Assembly (NCBI GenBank): GCA_964036195.1
Contig: OZ038458.1
Coordinates: forward strand, 248,001 to 312,000
DNA length: 64,000 nt
Direction: 5' to 3'
Source of the DNA: Sphaerolaimus hirsutus
Taxonomy: Eukaryota > Nematoda > Chromadorea > Monhysterida > Sphaerolaimidae
In this document: positions 21,801 through 31,504 of the stretch, one piece after another
How the letters are laid out: each line of letters opens with the position of its first letter
How positions within the stretch are numbered: position 1 is the first letter of the stretch
Translations under genes and position numbers: made by a program
The notes under the pieces: generated by a model
Databases searched by the model: none
The model's input: only the letters and a program-made list of their open reading frames with translations
Told to the model about the DNA's origin: nothing

Positions 21801-24602
21801 GAGGGGTTTTTCTGGTTTTTTAGTGGCGATTGACAATCGCGTCGGCGGCGAATTTTTGAAAATTTGGTCAACTCGTTGGTCAACCTTGAATGCATTTGAG
21901 TTTACTGGAATGAGATTTTATTTCTCCGTTAACTGTACATAGTTTACGAACGCTAATTCCAGTAGTAAACCAAAGCGTTTTTCAAAGTTGATTGATGAGT
22001 TTGCTAAATTTTTAGTTTACTATGTGACAAAAAACTAGTGTGGCCACTGCGCTGCGCAGCACCATTCGTTGCTGTTTAGAATGGAATAAACGTTTTTTTA
22101 ACGACGCCGTTTTTACAAACAACTTTTTATTACGTATTGCATGGTAGCTTGCAAAAATGAGAGGAATGCTTTCCATCAAAAATAAATTCAACAAAACATG
22201 ACAAAATGTTAATTTGCTAATTGCTGAAAATTTCAAATTGCTAATTGCTGAAAGTGAATAATTGCTGAAAATTTCAGCTGCTGTGTAGAAAAAAACGCTT
22301 TCGAACTCCGGCCACCCCAACAATAGACATTCAATCACACCCAATTCAATCAAACCTCGCTCCACAGGTGGAGAAAACGTCGGTGCTGGAAGTGCTGCGG
22401 CGGTTGCTGCAGCCGAAGAACATGATGGCGTCGATGCGGCGCGACCCACACACGCAGCACTGCTACATGTCGCTGCTCAACGTGCTCCAGGGGGACGTCC
22501 AGCCCACGGAGGTGATTTGCAAAGTCTTTGAGAGGCTTCAACTTTGAACACTACGGGTTTCAGTTTCGAAATTGTGAGGGTGTTTAAAAACAACGTTTTT
22601 TTTGTCTAAACAACCCAAATATGGATGAGAGTCACCATCATATGAGCCAAGTACATATGAGACATGTCTCAGTGCTTAGTGAGTTATAGCCATGTATTGT
22701 TTGTTGAACCATGGGATAGCGCTAGAAGTGGCGATTTGTGACAAAAATCCATTTTTATTTGACTCGTTGCGTATATAGCCTTTCGTCAAACGTCCATTAT
22801 TCAAGTGAAAATTTGCAAAATACCAGTGAATAAGAACTGAGAATTTCAGTTGCTGTTAAAACACGTTTTTGATACTTTCGTCTCTTAAATACCCTCAAAA
22901 ATACGTTTCACAATCTCTCACGTTTCACACTTTTCAACCCCCCCCCCCAAAAAGCCCCCCCCCCCACCAAAATAACACGAAAACAAATCCCAAAAATCTC
23001 AGATCGACCGGTCCCTAATGCGCGTGCGCGAACAACGCTTAATCGACTTCGTTCCCTGGGGACCCGCGGGGATGGAAGTTGCCCTGGCTCCCCGCTCCCC
23101 CTACGTGCGCTCGCAGAACAGAGTTTCTGGATTGTTGTTGGCTAATCACACGGGGATTTGTCAGGTTGGGGGGGGGGGCGGGCTGGTTTTCTCCGAGTTT
23201 GTGGTAGATGTTTGAGGGTTGTATTATGTATTGTGTCTGATATTTCACATTAGGGTTGGGAACCCCAACTAGGGTTCAAACGGGATTGACTTTTCGGGAT
23301 CGGAATCGGGATTGATTTTTTGAGATTTCGGGATCGGGATTGGCCGGGATTGGGGTCACGGGATCGGGATCGGGATTGGCATTTTTTCGGGATCGGGATT
23401 GGGGTATTGGGATAGAGCTTTTGGCGAATTTTCTGGCATTCACAGTTGTTCATAAAGGTCTCAAAACACTGTTGGATGCCAGAAAAGTGGCATAAAATGA
23501 ACGCTGGCGGTTTGCGTTCACATTTTTGCATACAAAAACGTCATTTTTTCACTTCTGATAATTTCCACTAATTTTTCCTGGATCGGGATCCCGGACTTAT
23601 GAGTTTTTCGGGATCGGGATCGGGATTTGAAAATTTTCGGGATCGGGACTGCTAAATCCCGGAATTTCACGGGATCGGGATCCCGTTTGAACCCTAACCC
23701 CAACCGAATCGCGGTTCCAAGCATATTTTGGAATCGAAAATTTTGAAATCCCCAACCATACCTGACATTTTTGGTCGATTTATTGTTTTTATTAGAAAAA
23801 TTCACCGTTAATATGATCTTTATACAGTTATCGCTGTATGTACATCACAAAAGCCACCCGTCACCGATAGTTTGATTGCGTTCGATCAACATTTTACGTG
23901 TTTGCGTTTATCATTGATTTTTTTTAAAGATTTTTTTTTTTTGAAAACGAGGCCTTTGTTTTCTTTTGTACATTTCCCACTGCCACTTCAAAAAGCCGAC
24001 ACTCGACTAAATACCTAATTAAATTCGAAATCTGCAATTTCCAGTTATTCGAGCGCGGCCTGGAGCAGTTCGACCGTCTGTACAAGCGGCGCGCTTTCCT
24101 CGACCAATTCGCAAACCAGACTTGCTTCTCTGATGGCACGCAGTTCGTTTATTACAACCCGTGCACTTTTTTCAACGTTTTTTTCAACGACCTGTTTTTC
24201 AAAAACATGTTTTTTTAAAAAAGCTCCCAAAATGGCTTTGAATCGGCATATACTTATTTACAGTTTCATCAGGCAAGTTTTAGTGCTTTGTTGTGTTGCA
24301 TATAGCCATACAGATACAATGGCTGTGGAACCATGGGCCAGTATTGATTAAGTGGCGGTTTCCGCCAAAACTCCACTGTATTTTTGACGCTTTTTTTGTC
24401 AAATCGACTTCAAGTGAAGTTGGACATTGAATAGTGCTCAAAAAGCTTCAAAAATGAAATCTGCATTCACATGGCATTTCGCAGAGAACTAGACGTGTGC
24501 CGGGAAGCGTGCGTGTCTCTGTGCGACGAGTACAAAGCAGCCACCAGACCGGATTACCTGCACTGGGCCACCGGAGACTTGGCCGCCCCGCAGCACAGGT
24601 GA
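15898..24602 (+). CDS. TUBG: Gamma-tubulin, 10 exons
   Basis: GTP-binding tubulin of the gamma-tubulin ring complex, which nucleates microtubules at centrosomes and other organising centres. Exons: 15898-16056, 16410-16510, 18981-19116, 19722-19928, 20221-20307, 20714-20911, 22368-22511, 23003-23164, 24045-24160, 24485-24602 (stop TGA). All junctions are GT..AG and in phase; the product is about 475 residues against about 450 in animals. Visible landmarks: LQLGQCGNQ-type T1 loop as [11 protein letters not shown] in exon 1, [14 protein letters not shown] in exon 3, the nucleotide-binding signature [11 protein letters not shown] and QTYSVFPNQ in exon 4, [13 protein letters not shown] in exon 6, RRLLQPKN in exon 7, DFVPWGP and [11 protein letters not shown] in exon 8, [13 protein letters not shown] in exon 10. 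Extra residues relative to vertebrate proteins sit at the end of exon 6 (about 10-12) and across the exon 9/10 junction (about 7). The exon 9 donor at 24161 is chosen by phase and is the least certain boundary. A polyadenylation-type AATAAA lies at 25006-25011. Confidence 0.95.
16624..17319. mobile_element. Family C hAT-like MITE (copy 1) in TUBG intron 2
   Basis: Tips TAGGGATGG and CCATCCCTA; arrays of AAGCGCTTTTTTTTAAAA; exact 8-bp duplication ATCGTGAC at 16616-16623 and 17320-17327. Confidence 0.93.
17524..18187. mobile_element. Family A hAT-like MITE (copy 3) in TUBG intron 2
   Basis: Tips TAGGGTTG and CCAACCCTA; exact 8-bp duplication GTGTATAC at 17516-17523 and 18188-18195. Confidence 0.93.
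18396..18933. mobile_element. Family R hAT-like MITE (GGGATC arrays) in TUBG intron 2
   Basis: Tips TAGGGTTCAAACGGGAT and ATCCCGTTTGAACCCTA; exact 8-bp duplication GTGGGCCC at 18388-18395 and 18934-18941. Both arms are arrays of CGGGATCGGGAT around a core with ACGCTGGGGGTTTGCG. Confidence 0.93.
19185..19270. repeat. Family I-type fragment in TUBG intron 3
   Basis: TTACAGGGCACAGACC, TTTGACACTTTGCATGGCAT and TACAGGCTCTGGGAGTGGC resemble family I arms. The rest of intron 3 (19271-19721) shows nothing recognisable. Confidence 0.35.
19955..20180. mobile_element. Decayed A/B/C-core element in TUBG intron 4
   Basis: AAAAACGTTTTTTTAAA followed by AGCTCCCAAATGTGG, TGGTATATCAGAT and CATTATAAGTGGCGATTT, all hallmarks of the shared core. 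One end is missing. Confidence 0.5.
20395..20545. repeat. Family I-type fragment in TUBG intron 5
   Basis: GACACTTTGCATGACATTTGAC followed by GTGTCTGCGGGTGCCCCCTGG, matching a family I right arm. Confidence 0.4.
20566..20695. mobile_element. Minimal family B MITE (130 bp) in TUBG intron 5
   Basis: Tips TAGGGTTGG and CTAACCGTA; little more than the two arrays of TTTTTTAAATC-type sequence, with no core. Exact 8-bp duplication CCTCGACC at 20558-20565 and 20696-20703. It ends 10 bp before the exon 6 acceptor. Confidence 0.92.
20931..21403. mobile_element. Family D hAT-like MITE (copy 1) in TUBG intron 6
   Basis: Tips CAGGGGTCTCC and GGAGACCCCTG; exact 8-bp duplication TTTGGGGG at 20923-20930 and 21404-21411. 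The interior has GATAGATAGCTGAGC arrays and G-runs. Starts 20 bp after the exon 6 donor. Confidence 0.9.
21500..21725. mobile_element. Family D fragment in TUBG intron 6
   Basis: GTGATTTTAAAGGTGAAAAT, GGGTGAAAATTAGGG and ATAGATAGATAGCTGGGC blocks of family D, without clear ends. Confidence 0.5.
22085..22320. mobile_element. Element fragment with TTTTTTAACGACGCCG in TUBG intron 6
   Basis: Shares its leading motif with 2332-2520 and has a three-fold TTGCTAATTGCTGAAA repeat at 22213-22270. Ends unresolved; stops shortly before the exon 7 acceptor. Confidence 0.35.
22585..22900. mobile_element. Decayed A/B/C-core element in TUBG intron 7
   Basis: AACAACGTTTTTTTTG, then GAACCATGGGATAGCGCTAGAAGTGG, GGCGATTTGTGACAAAAATCC and AAATACCAGTGAA in the family A order, with ends lost. 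Confidence 0.5.
23270..23696. mobile_element. Family R hAT-like MITE in TUBG intron 8
   Basis: Tips TAGGGTTCAAACGGGAT and ATCCCGTTTGAACCCTA; exact 8-bp duplication ACCCCAAC at 23262-23269 and 23697-23704. It sits inside another small TAGGGTTGGGAACCCC..CCCCAACCATA element (about 23251-23770). Confidence 0.93.
24165..24440. mobile_element. A/B/C-core remnant in TUBG intron 9
   Basis: AAAACATGTTTTTTTAAAA, AAGCTCCCAAAATGGC, CAATGGCTGTGGAACCATGGG and AGTGGCGGTTTCCGCC are core landmarks. The same remnant is in duplicon copy 2 (58680-58930), so it predates the duplication. Confidence 0.55.
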
Positions 24603-26013
24603 AGCGCTCATTGGTTACCTGAGTGATTTTGACTCCGCCTACTGGCTTTGTGCCAAACGTGTGATCTCTTGTGTTCCTTTTGGGTTGGTATACTCCGTGG
24701 ACCGCACTGCATGCATTTTTCTGACGCAAACACTCCCTCATGATTCATGAAGTCATGGTTAATAATATCAAATTTGTTCAAAAAATACAGAAAAAAAAAA
24801 ACATTTGTTGCTTGTACGTGACTCCGTTTTTTAAAGTATTTTTTTTGTGAAAGTGCAGGCATAAGTATTCGGCTATCGACTAAAGACATAAGTAATTGTG
24901 GACGCATACTTTGCGGTCCGCCGACTGTACGGTGAGTTAGAGTGATTTTGCTCGGATTTTGCATTGGAACGCATGCTTTGCACTGAATGTTACCATAATT
25001 TGATCAATAAAGTAATCTGATAAGCTATATGCTCAATCGACCAATGGTGAAAAATGCGTTGAGGCAAAATAAATACGTGGGTTGTTTCATTGTTCTCTTG
25101 AGCTATTCTAAGTTTTTACATTCCGGTGCAATGTGTGTGGTCGTTTTTAAAAAGAATTTTCATTTAAAAAAAAGGTATTTTAAGGATCTGTATAAATTCT
25201 GTCAACCCGGTATTTGAAGTTTGGATCTTGATCAATGATCTTATTATCAATGGAAAGTATAAAAACCTTTGAATCGAGTAATTACTAATTCTTTGCACGT
25301 TAGACATCGTACGATCAGACTTCCAAATCCAGTTAATAGGTTGTGCCTTTGTGCTACCCTAAAAAAACGGGGGTAGTTATTTGTTGTCGTAAAAATGGGT
25401 TTTATTTACGATTCTTTACTCGCAATCTGATGCTCATCGTTTGTTACTTTTTATTTGCAGAAATTTTTAACTCATCCGGATGCAGAATTCATTCGGTCGT
25501 ATTATTTTTTCTCCATATTTGTTCTATCACTTTTGTCTATATGTCGGTATAATAAATATTTATATAAATAAAGAGATACAGTGGTGGTATTGGTATAAAA
25601 AATGGCATGATTTCCACAAGAAATGTAGATTTAAAGGATATAAATTCCATTAAAGTTACACTTTACTGTACAATATTTCGAGAATAAATTTAAGCAAAGG
25701 TTGTTAGGTGAAAATGCACAAGGTTACGTGAACAAATAATAATTACCGTAGCCGATCGATTTCACTCTGCTTCTAAATATTTCCACGCACAGCTAATCAA
25801 GTTCATCCAGTTTGGTGAAACATTAAAGTATCCCGCAATGAATGATTATCGATCTCCGTCAACAGCAGTTAACAGACTTATTGTGGTAAACTCAAATGTT
25901 TTAAAAACATATTTATTTATGAGTTTCCCAAATTTCGGTGGTGTACTAGCGTGAGCAGTGCCAGTTCTAGCTATACCTGAAAAACTAGTCCGCACGCAGC
26001 AACCCCCGATTAC

Positions 26014-26172
26014 CTTCAAAACATCCCCTCGATGCAACATGGCAGTTTGGTATGCATGAAGCTGACGCATTTCGTCGGTGGTCACGCACAGCTGGGCGGT
26101 CATGTACAGGTTGGTGCACGTGTTGGATGGTTGCTTGCATTTGGCTCGTTTAGTTAATTTTGCTAAATTGTG
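26014..26172 (-). CDS. Candidate internal coding exon of an unrecognised gene, convergent to TUBG
   Basis: A 53-codon open exon on the minus strand, bounded by CGCAG at its 5' side and AAG|GTAATC at its 3' side, with phase 0 at both ends. It encodes residues such as LAKLTKRAKCKQPSN, CTNLYMTAQLCVTTDEMR and LHAYQTAMLHRGDVLK. An ATG within it (26103) could instead be a start codon. The polypyrimidine tract is weak. The duplicate at 61586-61744 keeps most residues but has lost the donor and gained a stop. I do not recognise the family and see no convincing neighbouring exon, so the gene's extent is unknown. Confidence 0.4.
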
Positions 26173-26404
26173 CTGCGTAAGAATGCCGGAAGAGGTCTAG
26201 AGGTTTTGCATGACTTTCGCTGTTGTTGAACCTGTTCTCGATTTACTCGAAATTGGAGCGACCCGTTATGCCCGCGTAAAATCAGGGTTTTTATATTAAA
26301 TGTAAAAATTTGCATTGCTCTGTGCTCGTTACTGATATACTCGGCGGGCATAACACTTGGTATGGGAACTTACCATAACCCATCTGAATGATGAACCAAA
26401 AATT

Positions 26405-27054
26405 GAGGCGTCCAATTCTAAAAGTCGACAAGTCCAAAATATGAAAATTTCGAGTTAGGCCCGGAAACGTCATCTGGGGCTACTTCTGCACATTTTTCAT
26501 CATTTTCCATAAATTTTTTGACCTCACATGCCCATATGGCAAAGTGCCAAATCTGACATTTTTGGGGAAAAATGCAAAAAGTTTGGGCAAGAAGTCGACA
26601 AGTCCACTTAGTTTTGGGCTAAAAGGCGACAAGTCCATCCTCCGCTTCCTTTTTTTATGGGAAAAAACGCAAGAAATGTGATAAGTCCACTATGGAAACC
26701 GATTTCTAAAGGGCGACTAACTCTGAAAGTCCATAATTTTCCCATAAGGCAGCCTCGGCTTCCCCGGGAACAAAAATGTTCACGCGTGCATGAAGGCGAC
26801 AAGTCCATTTCCCTCCCCGAAACAGTTTTGCTCTGACCGAATGGAATTTTATGGACACCCCATTCTTCACATATACGTTGAGATTAGGGGCTGAAAATTT
26901 GACACTTTATTGTCAACATATGGAACTTTATGAAAACCATGAGAGAGCCAAGTTGGACATGCACCACGGGCCTGGAATTGTATCGGAAACTTAAAATGCG
27001 ATTTACTCAAAATCACATTTTGTGGACTTGTCGACTTTTAGAATTAGACGCCTC
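26405..27054. mobile_element. Inverted-repeat element GAGGCGTC..GACGCCTC, AATT target
   Basis: Terminal GAGGCGTCCAATTCTAAAAG continues into GTCGACAAGTCC and is mirrored at the right end. Flanked by AATT (26401-26404, 27055-27058); the empty site AATT is at 62833-62836 in duplicon copy 2. GCGACAAGTCC motifs recur through the interior. Confidence 0.88.
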
Positions 27055-27224
27055 AATTATACAGTTTTTCATCGTGATATTTCGTTTTTTTCTATGGAAT
27101 AATTAATTTCGAAAATTTATCACAAGATTTTACTCATTAAATTATGGTAAGATTCTGTACATACTTTGAGGTCCGCAGAGTAAATATAAATACATATTTT
27201 ATTTGTTCAATTGGTGTGATCGTG

Positions 27225-27425
27225 TACGATGGCGCTGCACACACTACCTAGTACTCTCCAGAAACTCATAAATCAACTTTGAATGGCATTATAGTTTATT
27301 GAAATAATGTGTTCGTCAACTGCAGGTGACAAAGAGTAAAACTAGCTCATTCCAGTGAACTCAACTGCATTTAAGGCTGATTTATGAGTTGACAGCGTGC
27401 AGTTTAGTATGTGCAGCGACAATGA
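27225..27425. mobile_element. Family J element in the duplicon
   Basis: CTGCACACACTACCTAGTAC at the left and AGTTTAGTATGTGCAGC at the right, with GAACTCAACTGCATT and GTCAACTGCAGGTGAC at the centre. Shared with 62999-63190, so it predates the duplication. Confidence 0.55.
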
Positions 27426-27433
27426 GTTCCGAG

Positions 27434-28305
27434 TGGTGTAAAACAACTCTAGTTAGCATACTCTATCCAGTCACATTTTTCTATGCATAGCTGACTGGCA
27501 CTTGACCGGTACTAATTTACCTCTGCTAAATATATTGGCTGAAAACAGCAATTCCACTTGTAACGTTGACAATGCTGCCTTATTGCCCAAGACGCTGAAA
27601 CATGGGTAGTGGCTTAAAAAGCGCCAGGGGTTTGGCGCCACAGCAATAGGATTCAAACGGGATCCCGTGAAATTCCGGGATTTAGCAGTCCCGATCCCGA
27701 TCCCGAAACCCCAATCCCGATCCCGATCCCTAAATCCAAAAATACCAATCCCGATCCCGAAAACTTTCAAATCCCGATCCCGAGAATCTCCCAAGTCCGG
27801 GATCCCGATCCCGGAAAAATAGTGGAAATTATAAAAACTGAAAAAATGACATTTTTCGTGCAAAAATGTGAACGCAAACCCCCAGCGTCCATTTTATGTC
27901 ACTTTTCTGGCATCCAACACTGTTTTGAGGCCTTTATTGAACAACTGTGAATGCCAGAACAGTGACGAAAATTGCTATCCCCAGACCCCAATCCCGATCC
28001 AGAAAAAATGCCAATTCCGATCCCGATCCCGATCCCGATCCCGTGACCCCAATCCCGGCCAATCCCGATCCCGATCCCGAAATGTCAAAATACCAATCCC
28101 GATCCCGATCCCGAAACCCCAATCCCGATCCCGATCCCGAAATCTCAAAAAGTGAATCCCGATCCCGATCCCGAAAAGTCAATCCCGTTTGAACCCTACA
28201 CAGCAAAATGGCGCCAATGGCGGAAAGCGCGGTTGCGTTTTCTACTCTGGCGCTAGAGCCATGCGTCTGCGCCATCCCGCCATGGCGCTTTTACACCACT
28301 AAGCA
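27434..28305. mobile_element. Element with GTGGTGTAAAA ends and GGCGCC motifs, carrying a family R insertion
   Basis: Ends GTGGTGTAAAAC and TTTTACACCACT; GGCGCC-rich stretches near both ends. Interrupted by 27647-28198. The homologue at 63201-63556 lacks that insertion. Confidence 0.5.
27647..28198. mobile_element. Family R hAT-like MITE, reverse orientation
   Basis: Tips TAGGATTCAAACGGGAT and CCCGTTTGAACCCTA; exact 8-bp duplication CACAGCAA at 27639-27646 and 28199-28206. The empty site CACAGCAA is at 63407-63414 in duplicon copy 2. Confidence 0.94.
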
Positions 28306-28569
28306 TTGGCGCCTTCAAAAAGACTTCCATTCCATTTGAGTAATACACATTTCCCCTGTGCCGCTTGAGCCTGTGCTATATAGTTTACTGCCGTGGCTTA
28401 TATTTACAACAATTTTGCCATTTTTGCAATTTCTTGATTTGATTTTGTAACTTCGTTTGGGAGTGGTTATTTTTCACATGTTCTTGATGCATGAATTTTG
28501 TGCCATAGTTCCGAACCGAATCATGCATTTAGATACCTATATTCTGACGCTTCAAACTTGCAAATTAAT

Positions 28570-28775
28570 GTGCCTGCGCACACTAATTTTCACACGAAAT
28601 TTCGAAAACCCACAAGTCAGTTTAGAACGCATTTGAGTTTTCTACAATGAGGTGGCCGTCAACTACAGTTGGCGGAGATTAAAAATGACTCATTGTGGTA
28701 AACTCAAACACGTTCAAAGCTCATTTATGAGTTTTCGAAATTTCGTGTGAAAACTAGTGTGCGCAGGGTCAATAT
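28570..28775. mobile_element. Family J element
   Basis: GCCTGCGCACACTAATTTTC and GAAAACTAGTGTGCGCAGGG at the ends; interior close to 9075-9290. It is absent at the matching place near 63820 in duplicon copy 2, so it may be another insertion younger than the duplication. Confidence 0.6.
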
Positions 28776-29698
28776 TCCTAAATAAAAGTATCCTAACATC
28801 CTTATTTGGGATCATGGAGACTCTATGTTGAGTTAATTTTCTATGCTAAGAGTGTATTTTATATCTAATAAATTCTTCGAAAACACTGACCATATTTTCG
28901 TGCTAATTTCAACAAAATCAGGTTATACGATTAGTCAAGACCTAAAAATACCTAAAACCTAAAAAATAACATCAAAACAATTTCATTTGTTTCAAGATGC
29001 ACTTAGTCGCAAAAATCCATTCTGCATGCAGCATGAACCTGTATTTTCTAGTGCAGCGAAAATGCAATGTGCACATGCAATCGATTGCTCGCATGCCACT
29101 TGCAGTATAGTTAGCAGGCTTCATGCAAAAATGCGTTTTAACATCTAGATGTTTTTTGCAACATTTGGTGTGCAGTTTATGTTTATTGTGTGTTGTTTTG
29201 GTCAAAGTGATATTTTGTTTTATAAGTTTCTCAGATAAAAACTTGATGGAATTTTTTGATGTTCGAAAAGTGGGTTTGATCTGACTCATCATTTTTCGTT
29301 CAGGTAATATTGAAAAAAATTTCAATGAGCCAAACTTTGTTACATTTTTATCGTACAATACTGACCCACAAAATTACAATTACATTTTTCTGAGAGGGAA
29401 CCAAATTTTCCCGGTTTCCAAATGTTATAAATATGTTTATTTACATTCAGCCAAATTATCAAATAATGAATTTTTAGACAACGTAATGGAATGTCCACTG
29501 GTGTGTCTAGCGGCTGTTTTTGTCCCCATTGGCTGCTACAAGCATCCATGCAGAAGCGGCGCTGCAGCCAGCTGCATGGATTGATTCATGCATTGTTACA
29601 TGCGCCGGGTCGATTGCATGCTTCGCACACACTGCTACCGTATTTTGATGAATGAAGTCACGTGAGAAATTAGGTATACACAAATTCACCCGTTGTCA
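28776..29698. other. No gene recognised
   Basis: AT-rich sequence, with TGCATGC-type palindromes at 29020-29110 and 29550-29620. The start (to about 28960) is shared with duplicon copy 2. Confidence 0.5.
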
Positions 29699-29702
29699 GG
29701 GG

Positions 29703-31500
29703 TCTCTGGGGATATGACCCACCGGGGGGTTGGATAGATATGAAATCGCTCCTCCAGAGGGATAGATAGCTCAAATTTTGTTTGTGGGACGGGGTTCGCG
29801 GGGTCTCAATGTAAACACCTTCCCGGACAAGTTCACCACCCATTTTTTTATTTCACTTTGAATGCAATATCTCCGTCCATGGGGGTGTTATAAGGCTGAA
29901 ACTTTTTATATATAAAGTTGTAAGACCCCCTTACTGCCCAACAATGGGGGGAGGTGCGGCGACTCACTACAGGGTTGATCGCCCTATATGCAAAAATTTT
30001 TGTGGCGTTTTTGGTGTCCCAAGCAAGTTCACCACCAACTTGATTAGCTACACTTTGAAGGCTATATCTCCAGCTGTGAGGGCGGTAGAAAGCTGAAATT
30101 TAGGGGATGTCTTGCCAACAGCCCCCTCACAATACACCAGTGGGGCGGCTGCCGACGACCCACTAAAGCATGGGTCACTGCATATAAAGTTGATAATTTT
30201 TTAAGAACAGCCCAAGTGTCCCAAACAAGTTCGCCACCCAAATGCATTATAAAAAAATGTTGTGAGAACATACCTGATATAAAATTGAATCAGATTTGAA
30301 CCCTAGTTCTGCTCATTAAAACTTTTTCAGTAGGGCACCCACACTGTCCCATAAACAGCAGACTGAAAATTTCACTTTAAACCAATTTTTTGTATCACAC
30401 TTAAGAGGTTGGTTTACAAAGTTCACTAGGGGAGGGTCTAAGGTTCAAAGTTATGTAAACAACATAACCTCTAAAATGCTTCCATAAGGAAATTTATTTG
30501 GGGTGAATGAAAAAGTGAAAATTTTGTCAAATTTTGTTCCTAAAATGACATCATTTTGACATCATAGAATTCACCCCAAGTAAATTTCATTATGGAGGCA
30601 TTTTAGAGGTTATGTTGTTTACATAACTTTGAACCTTAGACAATTCTCTAGCGAAATTTGTAAACCAACTTTGTAAGTGTGAAACAAAAAAGTGGTTTAA
30701 AGTGGAATTTTCATTCTACCATTTATGGGACAGGGTGGGTGCCCTACTGAAAAAAATTTCTTCGGCTGAAATAGTGTTCCAACCCGATTCAGTTTTATAT
30801 TAGGTATGTTGTTGCAACATTTTTTTAATGCAGTTGGGTGATGAACTTGTTTTGGGACACTTGGGCTGTTTTTAGAAAATGATCAACTTTATATGCAGTG
30901 ACCCATGCTTTAGTGGGTTGTTGGCAGCCGCCCCACTGGTGTATCGTGAGGGGGGTTGTTGGTAAGACATCCCCCAAATTTCAGCTTTATACCGTCATCA
31001 CAGCTGGATATATGGCTCTCGTAGTGTAGCCAATCAAGTGGGTGGTGAACTTGTTTGGGACACCAAAAACGCCAAAAAAATTGTTGCATATAGGGCGACC
31101 CTCCCTGTAGTGAGTCGCCGCACCTCCCCCATTGTTTGGGGGTAGAGGGGTCTTACAACTTTATATATACAAAGTTTCAGCTTTAAAACACCCCCATGGA
31201 CGGATATATTGCATTCGAAGTGAAATAAAATAATGGGTGGTGAACTTGTCCGGGAAGGTGTTTAGAATAGAAGGTTTTTCAATGTGTAAAAGACAGAAAA
31301 GTGGAAAATTACTAAAATATAGGGAGAAATATAGGTAAAAATAGGTATACAATACAAGCACATGTAGGAAAAAATAGCCGAAAATTAGCAATAAGACACA
31401 CTGACTAGCTATTTTGAAGGTGAAAACGGGCAAAAAGTCATGAAACTTAGCGATAGCTGGGCGATTGGGGTGTAACCCCCCAACCCCCCCCCCACTCGCC
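29703..31500. mobile_element. Family D element split by a 1.45-kb foldback element
   Basis: CAGGGGTCTCTGGGG starts at 29700-29703 and the family D body resumes at about 31265 (AGACAGAAAAGTGG, GGTGAAAACGGGC, GCGATTGGGG). The right tip is degraded. Confidence 0.6.
29814..31262. mobile_element. Foldback element E: 1.45-kb palindrome, TA target
   Basis: AACACCTTCCCGGACAAG at the left and CTTGTCCGGGAAGGTGTT at the right, flanked by TA. The two arms mirror each other over most of their length, meeting near 30540. CAAGTTCACCACC motifs recur at 29830, 30023 and, as CAAGTTCGCCACC, at 30226, with mirrored copies in the right arm. Confidence 0.85.
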
Positions 31501-31504
31501 TCAT

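Larger units (their letters stand above)
24003..28960. repeat. Duplicon copy 1 (TUBG 3' end plus downstream DNA)
   Basis: Colinear and same-strand with 58507-64000. Matching blocks include the tubulin exons, the AAATAAATACG region near 25063, the 26014-26172 exon, the 27100-27640 inverted-repeat block and 28200-28960. Insertions private to this copy are at 26405-27054 and 27647-28198. The matching sequence reaches the window's right edge in the other copy, so the true length is not known. Confidence 0.9.
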
